18,229 nucleotides of DNA from assembly GCA_964342855.1 (NCBI GenBank), contig CAYFIB010000046.1:1-18229 (forward strand), read 5' to 3'. The position numbers and the translations under genes were made by a program. How positions within the stretch are numbered: position 1 is the first letter of the stretch; every line of letters starts with the position of its first letter. This document shows, piece by piece, positions 7,298 through 16,105 of the stretch. The notes below the pieces were generated by a model. It was not told where the DNA came from. It was given only the letters and a program-made list of their open reading frames with translations, and did not search any database. The DNA comes from JBCBJX01 sp964342855 (GTDB lineage Bacteria; Pseudomonadota; Alphaproteobacteria; Caulobacterales; Parvularculaceae).

Positions 7298-8797
7298 ATG
7301 GCCGAACAGGAACTTGAACAGGGCGGCGCCGCGGGCGCCGCGGAAGAGCTCTCCCCGGACTCTTTCTCCGCGCTTCTTGAAAAGGAATTCAAGCCGAAGT
7401 CCGACCGCGCGAAGAACGCAGTCGAGAACGCGGTGGGCACGCTCGCGCAGCATGTCCTGTCGGAAACAACGCTGATCTCGGATGACGCGGTCGAGACGAT
7501 CAAGGCGATGATCGCCGAGATCGATCGCACCCTGAGCGATCAGGTCAACGAGATCATGCACCATGAGGATTTCACGCAGCTCGAAGGCGCGTGGCGGGGG
7601 CTGCATCATCTCGTCAACAATACCGAGACGGACGAAACGCTGAAAATCCGCGTTTTCAACGTCGACAAGAAAACGCTCCACAAGACGCTGAAAAAGTTTA
7701 AAGGCACCGCCTGGGATCAGAGCCCGATCTACAAGAAGTTTTGCGAGTACGAATACGAGCAGTTCGGCGGCGAGCCGTTCGCGTGCATCGTCGGCGACTA
7801 TCATTTCGACCACACGCCGCAAGACGTCGAGCTGCTTGGCGAAATGTCGAAAGTCGCAGCTGCGGCCCATGCGCCGTTCATCGCCGGCGCGGCGCCGACC
7901 GTCATGCAGATGGATACGTGGTCGGAGCTTTCCAATCCGCGCGATCTTGCGAAGATTTTCTCCACTCCGGAATACGCGGCCTGGAAGTCCCTGCGCGAAT
8001 CTGAAGACGCGCGCTATCTTGGCCTCGCCATGCCGAGGTTCCTCGCGCGGCTTCCGTATGGGGAGAAAACCGCGCCGGTCGAGGCGTTCGCGTTCGAGGA
8101 AGACACCGAGGGCGCGGATTCTTCCAAATACGTCTGGGCGAACGCCGCCTACGCTATGGCGACCAACATCACGCGCGCCTTCAAGCTTTATGGCTGGTGC
8201 TCGCGGATCCGCGGCGTGGAGTCCGGCGGCGACGTGACGGGCCTTCCGGTGCACACGTTCCCGACGGACGATGGCGGCGTCGATATGAAGTGCCCGACGG
8301 AAATCGCCATCTCCGATCGCCGCGAGCAGGAGCTCGCCAATTGCGGGTTCATGCCGCTCATCCACAAGAAGAATACGGACTTCGCCGCGTTCATCTCGGC
8401 GCAGTCGCTGCAGAAGCCAGCGGAGTATGATGATCCGGACGCGACGGCGAACGCCGCGCTGGCGGCGCGTCTGCCCTATCTCTTCGCGGCGACCCGCTTC
8501 GCGCATTATCTGAAGGCGATCGTCCGCGACAAGATCGGCTCCTTCAAGGAGCGCGACGACATGCAGGTCTGGCTGCAGGAGTGGATCATGAATTACGTGG
8601 ACGGCGATCCGCGCAATTCGTCTGAGCAAGTGAAGGCGCAGCGCCCGCTCGCCGCAGCTGAAGTTGTCGTCGAGGACGTCGAGGGCGCGCCCGGCTATTA
8701 CGCGGCGCGCTTCTTCCTGCGCCCGCACTATCAGCTTGAGGGGCTCAAGGCGTCGCTTCGGCTCGTCTCCAAATTGCCGTCACAAAAGGCGGGCTAA
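7298..8797 (+). CDS. tssC: TssC, contractile sheath large subunit (VipB/ImpC)
   Basis: This 499-residue protein has the full family length. Landmarks are an acidic N-terminus of about 20 residues, the LEGAWRGLHHLV block (95-106), the GEPFACIVGDY..DH region, the W.ELSNPRDLAKIF segment, LARLPYG, W.NAAYA, GVESGG, KCPTEI.I.DRRE.ELA..GF, the F.SAQS.Q.P segment and a C-terminal domain ending with RPHYQLEGL..SLRLVS.LP. TssC forms the outer sheath with TssB and carries the region recognised by the ClpV recycling ATPase in complex with TssB. AAGGGAA (7282-7288) is nine bases before ATG. A long open frame lies antisense to it, typical of GC-rich coding sequence and not a gene. It appears intact. Confidence 0.97.
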   Translation: MAEQELEQGGAAGAAEELSPDSFSALLEKEFKPKSDRAKNAVENAVGTLAQHVLSETTLISDDAVETIKAMIAEIDRTLSDQVNEIMHHEDFTQLEGAWRGLHHLVNNTETDETLKIRVFNVDKKTLHKTLKKFKGTAWDQSPIYKKFCEYEYEQFGGEPFACIVGDYHFDHTPQDVELLGEMSKVAAAAHAPFIAGAAPTVMQMDTWSELSNPRDLAKIFSTPEYAAWKSLRESEDARYLGLAMPRFLARLPYGEKTAPVEAFAFEEDTEGADSSKYVWANAAYAMATNITRAFKLYGWCSRIRGVESGGDVTGLPVHTFPTDDGGVDMKCPTEIAISDRREQELANCGFMPLIHKKNTDFAAFISAQSLQKPAEYDDPDATANAALAARLPYLFAATRFAHYLKAIVRDKIGSFKERDDMQVWLQEWIMNYVDGDPRNSSEQVKAQRPLAAAEVVVEDVEGAPGYYAARFFLRPHYQLEGLKASLRLVSKLPSQKAG

Positions 8798-8886
8798 CAT
8801 CGAAAAAGGGGGCGGCTCGGTCGCGTCCAGTTGCGTCTTGAAGAGCATACCGATCAATCATTTCGGCACATGAGGAGGAACAGACC
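8798..8886 (+). other. 89-base spacer between tssC and hcp
   Basis: No gene and no strong terminator are seen. A 4-bp CCGA/TCGG inverted repeat is present near the end but is too short to call. The spacer could allow hcp to be expressed at a different level from tssC, as Hcp is needed in large amounts. Confidence 0.3.
8873..8879 (+). promoter_or_regulatory. Strong ribosome binding site of hcp
   Basis: AGGAGGA lies seven bases before GTG 8887 and fixes this GTG as the start. It is among the closest matches to the anti-Shine-Dalgarno sequence in the window, which fits the high demand for Hcp. Confidence 0.75.
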
Positions 8887-9369
8887 GTGGCCGTAGACAT
8901 GTTTGCGAAATTTGACGGGATCGAGAGCGAGTCCGTCGACAACAGTCACAAAGGCGAAATCGACGTCCTGTCCTGGAGCTGGGGCGTCTCCCAAAGCGGA
9001 ACCGCGCATCTCGGCGGCGGCGCCGGCGCCGGCAAGGCGAGTGTTCAGGACCTGTCGATGACGAAGTACGTCTGCAAGGCGTCGCCTGAACTCATCAAGC
9101 GCACCTGCAACGGCAAGCATATCCCGACGGTCGTGCTGACGGTGCGCAAGGCGGGTGAAAAGCCGCTGGAATACCTCGTCATCACGCTGACCGATGTGCT
9201 GATCACCAGCGTCTCCACCGGTGGTTCTGGCGGTGAAGATCGCCTGGTGGAGAACGTGACGCTCAACTTCGCGAAAGTGAAAGTTGAGTACACGGAGCAA
9301 GCGAAGGATGGCTCGAAAGGTAAGACGGTGTCTTCCGAGTACAACATCGCTGAAAACGTCACAGCCTAA
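8887..9369 (+). CDS. hcp: Hcp (TssD), inner tube protein, Hcp1 family
   Basis: This 160-residue protein is typical of Hcp. It begins MAVDMFAKFDGIESES and continues with GEIDVLSWSWGVSQSG (24-36 region), a Gly/Ala-rich loop (HLGGGAGAGKA), the DLSMTKYVCKASP segment and the T.RKAGE.PLEYL strand, and ends with the VKVEYTEQ..DG segment. Hcp hexamers stack into the tube that is pushed out by the sheath and carries cargo; it is itself secreted. There is no C-terminal extension, so it is a structural Hcp, not an evolved effector Hcp. The start codon is GTG with a strong ribosome site. It lies between the sheath genes and the tssJ-M membrane-complex genes. Confidence 0.97.
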   Translation: MAVDMFAKFDGIESESVDNSHKGEIDVLSWSWGVSQSGTAHLGGGAGAGKASVQDLSMTKYVCKASPELIKRTCNGKHIPTVVLTVRKAGEKPLEYLVITLTDVLITSVSTGGSGGEDRLVENVTLNFAKVKVEYTEQAKDGSKGKTVSSEYNIAENVTA

Positions 9370-9381
9370 GCCAAGCCGATC

Positions 9382-9387
9382 AGGAGG
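9382..9387 (+). promoter_or_regulatory. Ribosome binding site that fixes the tssJ start
   Basis: AGGAGG lies seven bases before ATG 9395. This decides against an in-frame upstream ATG at 9284, which would lie inside hcp and hide the lipoprotein signal. Confidence 0.75.
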
Positions 9388-9394
9388 CCGCGTC

Positions 9395-9868
9395 ATGCGA
9401 ACGCGCGCGTCGATCATCATCGCCCTTGCCGCCGCGCTCGCTGCAGCGGCTTGCGGCGGCCCGAAAGCGAAGCCGCTGTCGGTTAAGCTGACAGCGGCGG
9501 AAATCGTGAATCCCGGACCGTCGGGCGAGGCGCGCGCCGTCGTCGTGCGGGTCGTGCAGATGACCGGGGCCGACGCCTTCACGACAGCGGATTATCGAAG
9601 CCTCGCCTCCGACACCGAAGGCGCCGTCGGCGATGATTTTCTGTCGTTCGAGGAGGTGTTGATTGCGCCGGGTCGTTCCGAGACGCTGTCTCTTGAGGTC
9701 GATCCAGATGCCGAGCATATCGGCGTCATCGCGCTCGTCAGGGAGCCCGCATCGGTTGAGTGGCGCGCGGTCGAGCCGATCAAATCGCGGCGGCTTGAAA
9801 AGGTTCGTGGCCGCCGCGTCATTAAAATCGGCGTAGACGCGAAGGCGGTTCACATCGAAGCGAAATGA
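9395..9868 (+). CDS. tssJ: TssJ, outer-membrane lipoprotein of the membrane complex
   Basis: The protein has 157 residues from ATG 9395. The first 20 residues form a lipoprotein signal: MRTR, a hydrophobic Ile/Ala/Leu stretch (5-19), then Cys20 followed by Gly-Gly. The residues before the Cys are Ala-Ala-Ala, a loose lipobox. The mature part shows the TssJ pattern: a first strand (LSVKLTAAEIVNP), VVVRVVQM, a long region with ADAFTTADYRSL, F.EVLIAPG and an acidic E.DPDAEHIGVIALVREP strand. TssJ is anchored in the outer membrane and binds the periplasmic part of TssM. Its neighbours tssK, tssL and tssM confirm the identity. Sequence similarity in TssJ is low in general, so context carries much of the call. 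Confidence 0.88.
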   Translation: MRTRASIIIALAAALAAAACGGPKAKPLSVKLTAAEIVNPGPSGEARAVVVRVVQMTGADAFTTADYRSLASDTEGAVGDDFLSFEEVLIAPGRSETLSLEVDPDAEHIGVIALVREPASVEWRAVEPIKSRRLEKVRGRRVIKIGVDAKAVHIEAK

Positions 9869-9897
9869 ACGCGCGCCGCGTTCGCCCGCGTCGATCC

Positions 9898-9904
9898 GGG
9901 AGGA
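9898..9904 (+). promoter_or_regulatory. Probable ribosome binding site of tssK
   Basis: GGGAGGA lies 12 bases before GTG 9917, a rather long spacing. The GTG is still preferred because it gives MSWRSKVAWTEGMFLRPQHF, the canonical TssK beginning. Confidence 0.5.
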
Positions 9905-9916
9905 ATTGGAAAGCCT

Positions 9917-11251
9917 GTGTCCTGGCGTTCTAAAGTCGCATGGACGGAGGGCATGTTCCTCCGCCCTCAGCATTTTCAGCAGGAAGCGCGCTATCTTGAG
10001 CGCATCATTGAAACGCGTCTCGCTGTCTCGGCCCCCCACTTCTGGGGCTTCGATGCGCTCGAGATCGACGAAGTCCTGCTCGGCGCCGGGAAAATCGCCA
10101 TCACAAAGGCGTTCGGCGTCATGCCGGACGGGACGGTGTTCGATTGTCCGGCGCATGACGATCTGCCGGTCGCCCTACAGGTCAGCGATGCTGCGATCGG
10201 CAAGGTGGTGACGGTGTCGTCGGCCATTGCACGGGAAGGCGATCTGGAGGCGGGTAGAGAGGACGCCGCCGCGCGGCGGCGTCTCAAGACGCTGGATGCG
10301 CGCGACGTCATGACAGACGCCGCGACGGAGCCGGCCGAGATCGATGTCGCCACCATAGCGCTGCGGTTGGATGTCGCCTCAACGGAAGACGCGCGCGGCC
10401 GCGTCAGTCTGCCGGCATGTCGCATCGCGGACGTTCGTCCGGACGGCGGCGTCGTGCTGGATGCGAATTTCGCTCCGCCTGCGCTCCGAATGGAGGCGGC
10501 TGGCGGGCTGCGCGGTTTCCTCGGGCAGGTCGCCGGCTTGGTGGAGAACCGGGCGCAGGCGCTCGCAGAGCGGGTCTCCGCCGCAGGGCGCGGCGGCGCG
10601 GCTGAGGTTTCGGATTTCCTTCTCCTGCAGACATTGAACCGGTACGCGCCGCTCCTGCGCCATGCCGACTCCGTTCGTACGCATCCGGAAGAGGCGTTCC
10701 GACTGGCCATCGCTCTCTGCGGCGACCTCGCGGCGTTCTCACGACCGGACAAGCTCGCTGCGAAGTTCCCGCCTTATACGCACAATGACGCCGCGAACGC
10801 CTTTGCACCTGTCGCGGAAGAGGCGCGGCGCGCGCTCTCATTCGTCGGTGATCCGTCGGCGGTGCAGATACCGTTGCCGGAGCGCAAATACGGCATTCGC
10901 GTCGCAGAGATCGGCGATCGCACGTTGTTCGATGGCGCGCAGTTCGTGCTCGCCGTGGCCGCCGACATGCCGCCTGAAGACGTCCGGAAGCTCTTTCCTC
11001 AACAGGTGAAAATCGGCGGAGTCGAGGTCATTCGCGATCTCGTCACCGTTCAGCTGCCGGGCGTTCGGGTTCGTCCGCTTCCGGTCGCTCCGCGTCAAAT
11101 TCCCTTTCATGCGGGCAAGACCTATTTCGAGCTCGAGCGTCAGGGCGAGTACTGGGATGGGCTGAAGAAATCCGCCGGGTTCGCGGTGCACGTCGGCGGC
11201 GCGTTCCCGGGCGTTACGGTCGACCTCTGGGCCATACGGCAGGCGAACTGA
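9917..11251 (+). CDS. tssK: TssK, baseplate subunit linking to the membrane complex
   Basis: This 444-residue protein has the usual length. The diagnostic N-terminus is V.WTEGMFLRPQHFQQEARYLE (residues 7-28). Later blocks include a FL.LQTLNRYAPLLRH segment (about 234-248), an EE.FR..IALCGDLA segment, and a C-terminal F.LAV..DMPPEDVR..FPQQVKIG....IRDLV..QLPGV...PL...PRQIPFH....YFEL........W......FA.HV.G.FPG stretch, all characteristic. TssK trimers connect the cytoplasmic baseplate (TssEFG) with TssL and TssM. The stop is one base before the tssL start, so the two are coupled. No defect is seen. Confidence 0.97.
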   Translation: MSWRSKVAWTEGMFLRPQHFQQEARYLERIIETRLAVSAPHFWGFDALEIDEVLLGAGKIAITKAFGVMPDGTVFDCPAHDDLPVALQVSDAAIGKVVTVSSAIAREGDLEAGREDAAARRRLKTLDARDVMTDAATEPAEIDVATIALRLDVASTEDARGRVSLPACRIADVRPDGGVVLDANFAPPALRMEAAGGLRGFLGQVAGLVENRAQALAERVSAAGRGGAAEVSDFLLLQTLNRYAPLLRHADSVRTHPEEAFRLAIALCGDLAAFSRPDKLAAKFPPYTHNDAANAFAPVAEEARRALSFVGDPSAVQIPLPERKYGIRVAEIGDRTLFDGAQFVLAVAADMPPEDVRKLFPQQVKIGGVEVIRDLVTVQLPGVRVRPLPVAPRQIPFHAGKTYFELERQGEYWDGLKKSAGFAVHVGGAFPGVTVDLWAIRQAN

Positions 11252-11252
11252 C

Positions 11253-12572
11253 ATGAGCGACGCCGACGATCCCTTCGCCTCGCCTCTTGATCGGACGGTC
11301 ATCATCCCGACGCCGGGAGGGGCCGCATCAGCGCCGAAGGCGTCGACGCCCCCACCCCGCTCCGCGGCGCCTCCCGCTTCAGCCGGGTCTCGTCAGCTTG
11401 GAGACGGGTTTGATCCGCATGCCGCTGACGATCCGCTGGTGCGCGCAGCCGCGCCCTTGCTGCTCAGCGCGGCTCAGATCCGGCAGACGGTTTCCGCGTC
11501 CGATCCCGCCGCATTGCGCAAGCGAATTGTCGATGAAGTCCGGGCGTTTGACGCTTCCGCCAAGGTCGCCGGCGTTCAAAGCGCCGCGGCGCAGGCGGCG
11601 CGCTATATGCTCTGCACCATGATTGACGAGGCGGCCATGGGCACGCCATGGGGGCCGGAACACGGTTGGGCGGATCGCACTCTCCTCGCAGAGTTTCACG
11701 GCGAAACCTGGGGCGGAGAGAAAGTTTTCGACATCATCGAGCGCGCGAAGCGTGAGCCCGGCGTGAACTCCGGCTTCCTGCAGCTCGCTTATTATGTTCT
11801 CGCATTCGGTTTTGAGGGTAAGTACCGGGTCAAGGAGAGCGGCCACCTTCTCAATCTGAAAGACGGGCTGTTCCGTATCTTGCAGAATCAGCGCCCGGCG
11901 CCGGAGCGCGCGTTGTCGCCGCAATGGCGCGGGCGCGAGGCGGGCGCCGCCGAGCAGTTGATGAAAGTCATCCCGCTCTGGGCCGTTCTCGCTGGAACCG
12001 TCGGGGCGCTTGTGCTGATTTACGCCGCCTACAGCCTCCTTCTTTTCAACGCGGCCCGACCGGCGGCCGCTCTGGCTCAGGACATCGGCGGCGGCGCTGC
12101 GGCCGCGCTGGCGGATGCGCCGCCGCCGCCTATCGCGATCGATCCGCGTGAGGCGCTCGCGCCTCATCTCGGGCGTACGCTCGAGGTCGTGGACGAAGGC
12201 CCGATCACGACCATCCGGCTCCTCGGCAAGTCGCCCGACGGCGTGCTCTTCCGCACGGGCGGCGCAGATATCGGTGCGGCTTATGGGCAGGCGCTTGTCG
12301 ATATTGCGGATCTTCTGTCCGAGTTCCCGGGCGCCGTGATTGTCGAGGGGCATACGGATTCAACCGGTTCGGCGTCGGCGAACGCGCGCACGTCGCAAGC
12401 TCGCGCTGAAGCGGTCGCCAAACGCCTCGCCGCCGACGGCGTTTCCGCAGCCCGTCTGGAGGCGGAGGGCTGGAGCTCCCGCCGCCCGCTGGTCGCGGAG
12501 AGTTCAGCCGCCGATCGGGCGCTCAATCGGCGCGTTGAAATCCGCTTTCGCGGCGCAGGAGGCGGCGCATGA
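11253..12572 (+). CDS. tssL: TssL with C-terminal OmpA/peptidoglycan-binding domain (IcmH/DotU family)
   Basis: The protein has 439 residues. Residues 1-50 form a Pro/Ala-rich cytoplasmic tail containing DDPFAS (5-10) and RTVIIPTPGG (14-23); Thr15 sits where Agrobacterium TssL is phosphorylated near its N-terminus. Residues about 60-225 are the DotU helical domain (DPLVRAAAPLL, CTMIDEAAMGTPWG, F.GETWGGEKVF, FLQLAYYVLAFGFEGKYRV). One membrane helix spans about 239-266. An OmpA-like domain (about 325-432) has VEGHTDSTGS (365-373), the N..TSQARAEAV motif and NRRVEI (425-430); Asp369 and Arg384 match the peptidoglycan-contact residues of OmpA. TssL anchors the membrane complex in the inner membrane and here also to the cell wall. 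The stop overlaps tssM by four bases. Confidence 0.96.
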   Translation: MSDADDPFASPLDRTVIIPTPGGAASAPKASTPPPRSAAPPASAGSRQLGDGFDPHAADDPLVRAAAPLLLSAAQIRQTVSASDPAALRKRIVDEVRAFDASAKVAGVQSAAAQAARYMLCTMIDEAAMGTPWGPEHGWADRTLLAEFHGETWGGEKVFDIIERAKREPGVNSGFLQLAYYVLAFGFEGKYRVKESGHLLNLKDGLFRILQNQRPAPERALSPQWRGREAGAAEQLMKVIPLWAVLAGTVGALVLIYAAYSLLLFNAARPAAALAQDIGGGAAAALADAPPPPIAIDPREALAPHLGRTLEVVDEGPITTIRLLGKSPDGVLFRTGGADIGAAYGQALVDIADLLSEFPGAVIVEGHTDSTGSASANARTSQARAEAVAKRLAADGVSAARLEAEGWSSRRPLVAESSAADRALNRRVEIRFRGAGGGA

Positions 12573-15500
12573 GCGCGTTCAAAGCCGTCGCGGGCCCGGC
12601 GCTCGCTTTCCTGCGACATCCGATCACGCCGCGCGCTCTGGCGCTTGTTCTCGTCTCGCTTGGCGTATGGGTGGGCGGGCTCGCGCTTGGCTGGAGCGTT
12701 CTGACGCGTATCGGTCTCATTATACTGGTGCTGGTTCTATGGGGTGGCGGGGAGGCGCTCGCGCGTTTTCTCAAGAAGCGTTCGGCCGACCGGATGCTCG
12801 ACGAAATGTCGGCGCCCGGAGAGGCGGATGTCCTGAAAGAGAAATTCGAGAGCGCAATATCTCAGCTCAAAACAGGTCTGGACGGCGCCGGCGGCCTGCT
12901 GAATCTGCCATGGTACGTCATTATCGGCCCGCCCGGCTCCGGCAAGTCGACCGCGCTCCGCAATGCCGGCCTCAAGTTTCCGCTTGAGCAAAGCTACGGC
13001 GAAAGCGCCCTTAAAGGCATCGGCGGCACGCGCGATTGCGATTGGTGGTTCACGGATCAGGCCGTGCTTCTTGATACGGCGGGCCGTTACACGACCCAGG
13101 ACTCGGACCCCGGGGGCGATAAAGCAGCGTGGACGGCGTTTCTGGAGCTTCTGAAAAAGTACCGGCGTCGGCGCCCGCTCAATGGCGTCTTCATCGCCAT
13201 CGGCGCCGATACGCTTCTGGAAAGCGACGCCCGGCAACGTTCGGCGCACGCTGATGCGGTTCGGCGCCGCGTACAGGAGGTGCAGTCCATACTGGGCCTT
13301 CGCCTGCCGATCTATGTGCTCGTTACGAAGGTCGATCTCGTCGCAGGGTTTGCGGAGTATTTTGATGCGCTGACGCCGGATGAGCGCGCGCAGGTCTGGG
13401 GGCATACGCGGCCGGACCTTGAACTGGACCCGGCGCGCGACCCGGGCCCCGCGGACGGGTTTGCGCCCGCCTTCGATGGACTGATCGATCGCCTTTCAGC
13501 TGGCGTATCGGTCCTCGTGCACGACGAGCGCGATCCTAAGCGGCGCACCCTGATTTTCGGGTTTCCGCAGCAGGTCGCTGAACTCCGCCGACCCTTGCGG
13601 CAGTTTCTGGAAGAGGCCTTCGCGCCCAACGCCTATCATGAGACGCCGTTGGTGCGCGGTTTTTACCTCACCAGCGGGGTGCAGGAAGGCGCGCCGATCG
13701 ACCGGCTGATCGGCGCCATGGGCCGGGCGCTGGGCCTCGCCGCTGATGGCGCGGACGCGCGTCGTCCCGCGCAGTCGCGGGCGTATTTCATCCGCGACGC
13801 GTTGCAACGCGTTGTTTTTCCTGAGCAGGACCTTCTCGGTCTGCGTCAGAAAGAAGAGATCCGTCTCGCCTGGCTCAGGCGCGGGGCGTACGCTGGCGCG
13901 GCCGGCGCGTTGTTCCTCGGTCTTGTCGCCTGGACCATCGGCATGACGACGAACGCCGGTCGCTTCAAGGAGATCGCCGCCGAGCTGCAGACGTTCCGGG
14001 ACGATTTTCCCGAACCGCCGACCGCGACGGGCCGGTTCTCCGTAGACGCTGAAACCGCGCTTGGACGGTTGGACAGATTGGCGGCGTTGAACGTCTCCGT
14101 TCGTGAGGCGGGCCTCGGCGGGCCGACATTTGGTCTCGCTGGCGCTGGCCCCGCCCGAACGGCGCCGCGAACCGCATACCGGGGCGCGCTCGATCGTATG
14201 ATGGGTCCTCTCGTAAAGCGCCGGTTCGAAGACCGTCTTATGCGACGGAACACCCAACTCGAGGCGTTTCCCGCAGACGGCAGCCTCTTCAAGACGTTCA
14301 CGGATGTTAATCTCGCGCCGCAGGTGTTGAAGTCCTACGCAATGCTGGAGGCGCCGCGCCAACGTCTCCGTGGCGACGACCGCGAACTCTTCCGTCAGAT
14401 GATCGAGTATTCATGGAGCGGAGATACCGGGGCGCTTGGCCGTCGCGCCGCCCCGCATGTGGACGCCTGGCTCGATTTGTGGAGGGGGCCGCTTCCGCTC
14501 GCCCTTGATCGCGACGTTCTCGCCGCTGCGCGTGGTGCGATCAATTCAAACCCGGACGGTCTTGACCCGGCGCGCATCGCTTACGGCGTCTGGCGATATG
14601 AAGAGCTGGCGGACGCCGCGCTTTCGGCCGCCGGTGGCGCGTCCGGCGAGTTGCGGTTCGATCTCGCGACCGATGTCGGGCGCGCGACGACCCTCGTCCG
14701 CAAGTCCGGCGGACCGCTGAACGCGATCATTCCCGCCATGTTTACGCGCGACGGGTTTCAGGACTTCGTCGGCGGCGGCGCAGAACGCGCGCTCCAGGCT
14801 TTCAGCGCGGACGCGTTCGCTTACGGCGACAACGTCGCGGAATTCGAGCCCGCTGAAAAAGAACGCCTCACGCGCGCGGTCATCGATCTGTATGTCAATG
14901 ATTACATCGAGTTCTGGACCTATGTGCTCGACGACATCGGCGTGTCGCGATCTGGCGGGTTTGATGGGCTGCGGTGGCTCATCAGTCAGAATTCGCCGCT
15001 TGAGCGGTTTTTGGAGCTGGTTAATTCCAACACGGATCTGCGGGCGCCGGACGGCGCGGCGGCGCAGGCGGTCGGGGCGGTTTCATCCCTTTTCTCCGCC
15101 GGCGAAGAAGCAGAAGCGAGCGGCGACAGCCCGTATGCGCGCGTCGCCCGCGAATTCGCGCCGCTTCGGTCCTTGATGGAGGGAGAGGGCGAAGCGCGTG
15201 AGTTCGCGCAGATCATCGTCAACATGAAGACGGTTGAGCGCTATGTGATCGAACTCAATCGCGGGCTCCACTCCGAACTGCCGCCTCCCGCCATGGACGC
15301 GATCAACCGCGTGCGCGGCGCCGGCGCGGTGCTTGGCGACAATCCGGCGACCCGAGGGCTTGGCGACGTGTTCGACGACATCGCCGACATGGCGGAGGAC
15401 GACAGCGCGAGCGGCCGTTTTGAAAACGTCCGCGCCCTCTGGAACCGCGAGTTCTCCCGTGAATGCCGGGTCGCGACCGCGGGCAAGTTTCCCTTCACCG

Positions 15501-16105
15501 AAAATTCGCGTGACTACATTCTCCTCGACGATTTCACGCGCATTTTCGGCCCGACCGGGCGTCTGATGACCTTCATCAACAACGAGCTTCGTCCGCTGAT
15601 TGATGACAACGGATCGAGCTGGGTCTGGGGGCCGGGCGCGGGAACCGACAACAATGTTCTTGTTCAGTTTCAGCGCGCCGAAGCGATCTGCATGGCGTTC
15701 TTCGGACAATGCTCCGGGCCCTTACGGGCGACGTTCTCCGTCGAACCCGTCGAGACGCATCCGCAGGTCGCCACAGCGACGCTCGTCGCCGGCGGACGGG
15801 AGATCGTCTATCGACAGGGCCTTGCGGAAGAGGTGCGCGGGCTTGTCTGGCCGAACGATATGCCGTCGCGCCTGTCGCTGACGACGGTGTCTGGCGGAGC
15901 GGAGACAAATGATGCGGACGATCCATGGCATCTTTTCCGGATGCTGATGGAGCGCCGCGGCCGCGTGAACGGCGGCGCATACACCGTTGCTCTCAGCACC
16001 CGAACGCTCTGGGCGCGATACGCCTTCCGCGCCAATTCCGTCTTCAATCCGTTCACGACCATGAACGACTGGACGCGTTTTGACTGCCCGGGGGAGCTTA
16101 AATGA
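12569..16105 (+). CDS. tssM: TssM (IcmF), inner-membrane core of the T6SS membrane complex
   Basis: This 1178-residue protein is of full length. Two membrane helices lie near the N-terminus (about 23-41 and 46-60) and a third at about 438-458. Between them is a cytoplasmic NTPase-like domain with an intact Walker A GPPGSGKST (120-128), a Walker B-like VLLDTAGR (166-173) and a TKVD motif (253-256), so nucleotide binding is plausible. After the third helix comes the large periplasmic part, with YV.DYI..W (about 775-785), the S.P...FL segment, the IcmF C-terminal domain with FP.....DY.L.DF...FGP.G (about 972-996), and W.LFR..MER near the end. It spans the periplasm between TssL and TssJ. Both ends overlap neighbours by four bases (ATGA). 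Confidence 0.97.
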   Translation: MSAFKAVAGPALAFLRHPITPRALALVLVSLGVWVGGLALGWSVLTRIGLIILVLVLWGGGEALARFLKKRSADRMLDEMSAPGEADVLKEKFESAISQLKTGLDGAGGLLNLPWYVIIGPPGSGKSTALRNAGLKFPLEQSYGESALKGIGGTRDCDWWFTDQAVLLDTAGRYTTQDSDPGGDKAAWTAFLELLKKYRRRRPLNGVFIAIGADTLLESDARQRSAHADAVRRRVQEVQSILGLRLPIYVLVTKVDLVAGFAEYFDALTPDERAQVWGHTRPDLELDPARDPGPADGFAPAFDGLIDRLSAGVSVLVHDERDPKRRTLIFGFPQQVAELRRPLRQFLEEAFAPNAYHETPLVRGFYLTSGVQEGAPIDRLIGAMGRALGLAADGADARRPAQSRAYFIRDALQRVVFPEQDLLGLRQKEEIRLAWLRRGAYAGAAGALFLGLVAWTIGMTTNAGRFKEIAAELQTFRDDFPEPPTATGRFSVDAETALGRLDRLAALNVSVREAGLGGPTFGLAGAGPARTAPRTAYRGALDRMMGPLVKRRFEDRLMRRNTQLEAFPADGSLFKTFTDVNLAPQVLKSYAMLEAPRQRLRGDDRELFRQMIEYSWSGDTGALGRRAAPHVDAWLDLWRGPLPLALDRDVLAAARGAINSNPDGLDPARIAYGVWRYEELADAALSAAGGASGELRFDLATDVGRATTLVRKSGGPLNAIIPAMFTRDGFQDFVGGGAERALQAFSADAFAYGDNVAEFEPAEKERLTRAVIDLYVNDYIEFWTYVLDDIGVSRSGGFDGLRWLISQNSPLERFLELVNSNTDLRAPDGAAAQAVGAVSSLFSAGEEAEASGDSPYARVAREFAPLRSLMEGEGEAREFAQIIVNMKTVERYVIELNRGLHSELPPPAMDAINRVRGAGAVLGDNPATRGLGDVFDDIADMAEDDSASGRFENVRALWNREFSRECRVATAGKFPFTENSRDYILLDDFTRIFGPTGRLMTFINNELRPLIDDNGSSWVWGPGAGTDNNVLVQFQRAEAICMAFFGQCSGPLRATFSVEPVETHPQVATATLVAGGREIVYRQGLAEEVRGLVWPNDMPSRLSLTTVSGGAETNDADDPWHLFRMLMERRGRVNGGAYTVALSTRTLWARYAFRANSVFNPFTTMNDWTRFDCPGELK

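Noticed and set aside
7280..8728. Long open frame of 482 codons on the minus strand
   Set aside because: It lies fully antisense to the well-supported tssC, is Arg-rich and low-complexity, and has no recognisable family; a typical mirror frame in GC-rich coding DNA.
9284..9394. Upstream in-frame ATG for tssJ
   Set aside because: It lies inside hcp and would bury the lipoprotein signal; AGGAGG before ATG 9395 decides the start.
13496..14362. Minus-strand open frame of 288 codons
   Set aside because: Antisense to tssM, Arg-rich, no recognisable motif.
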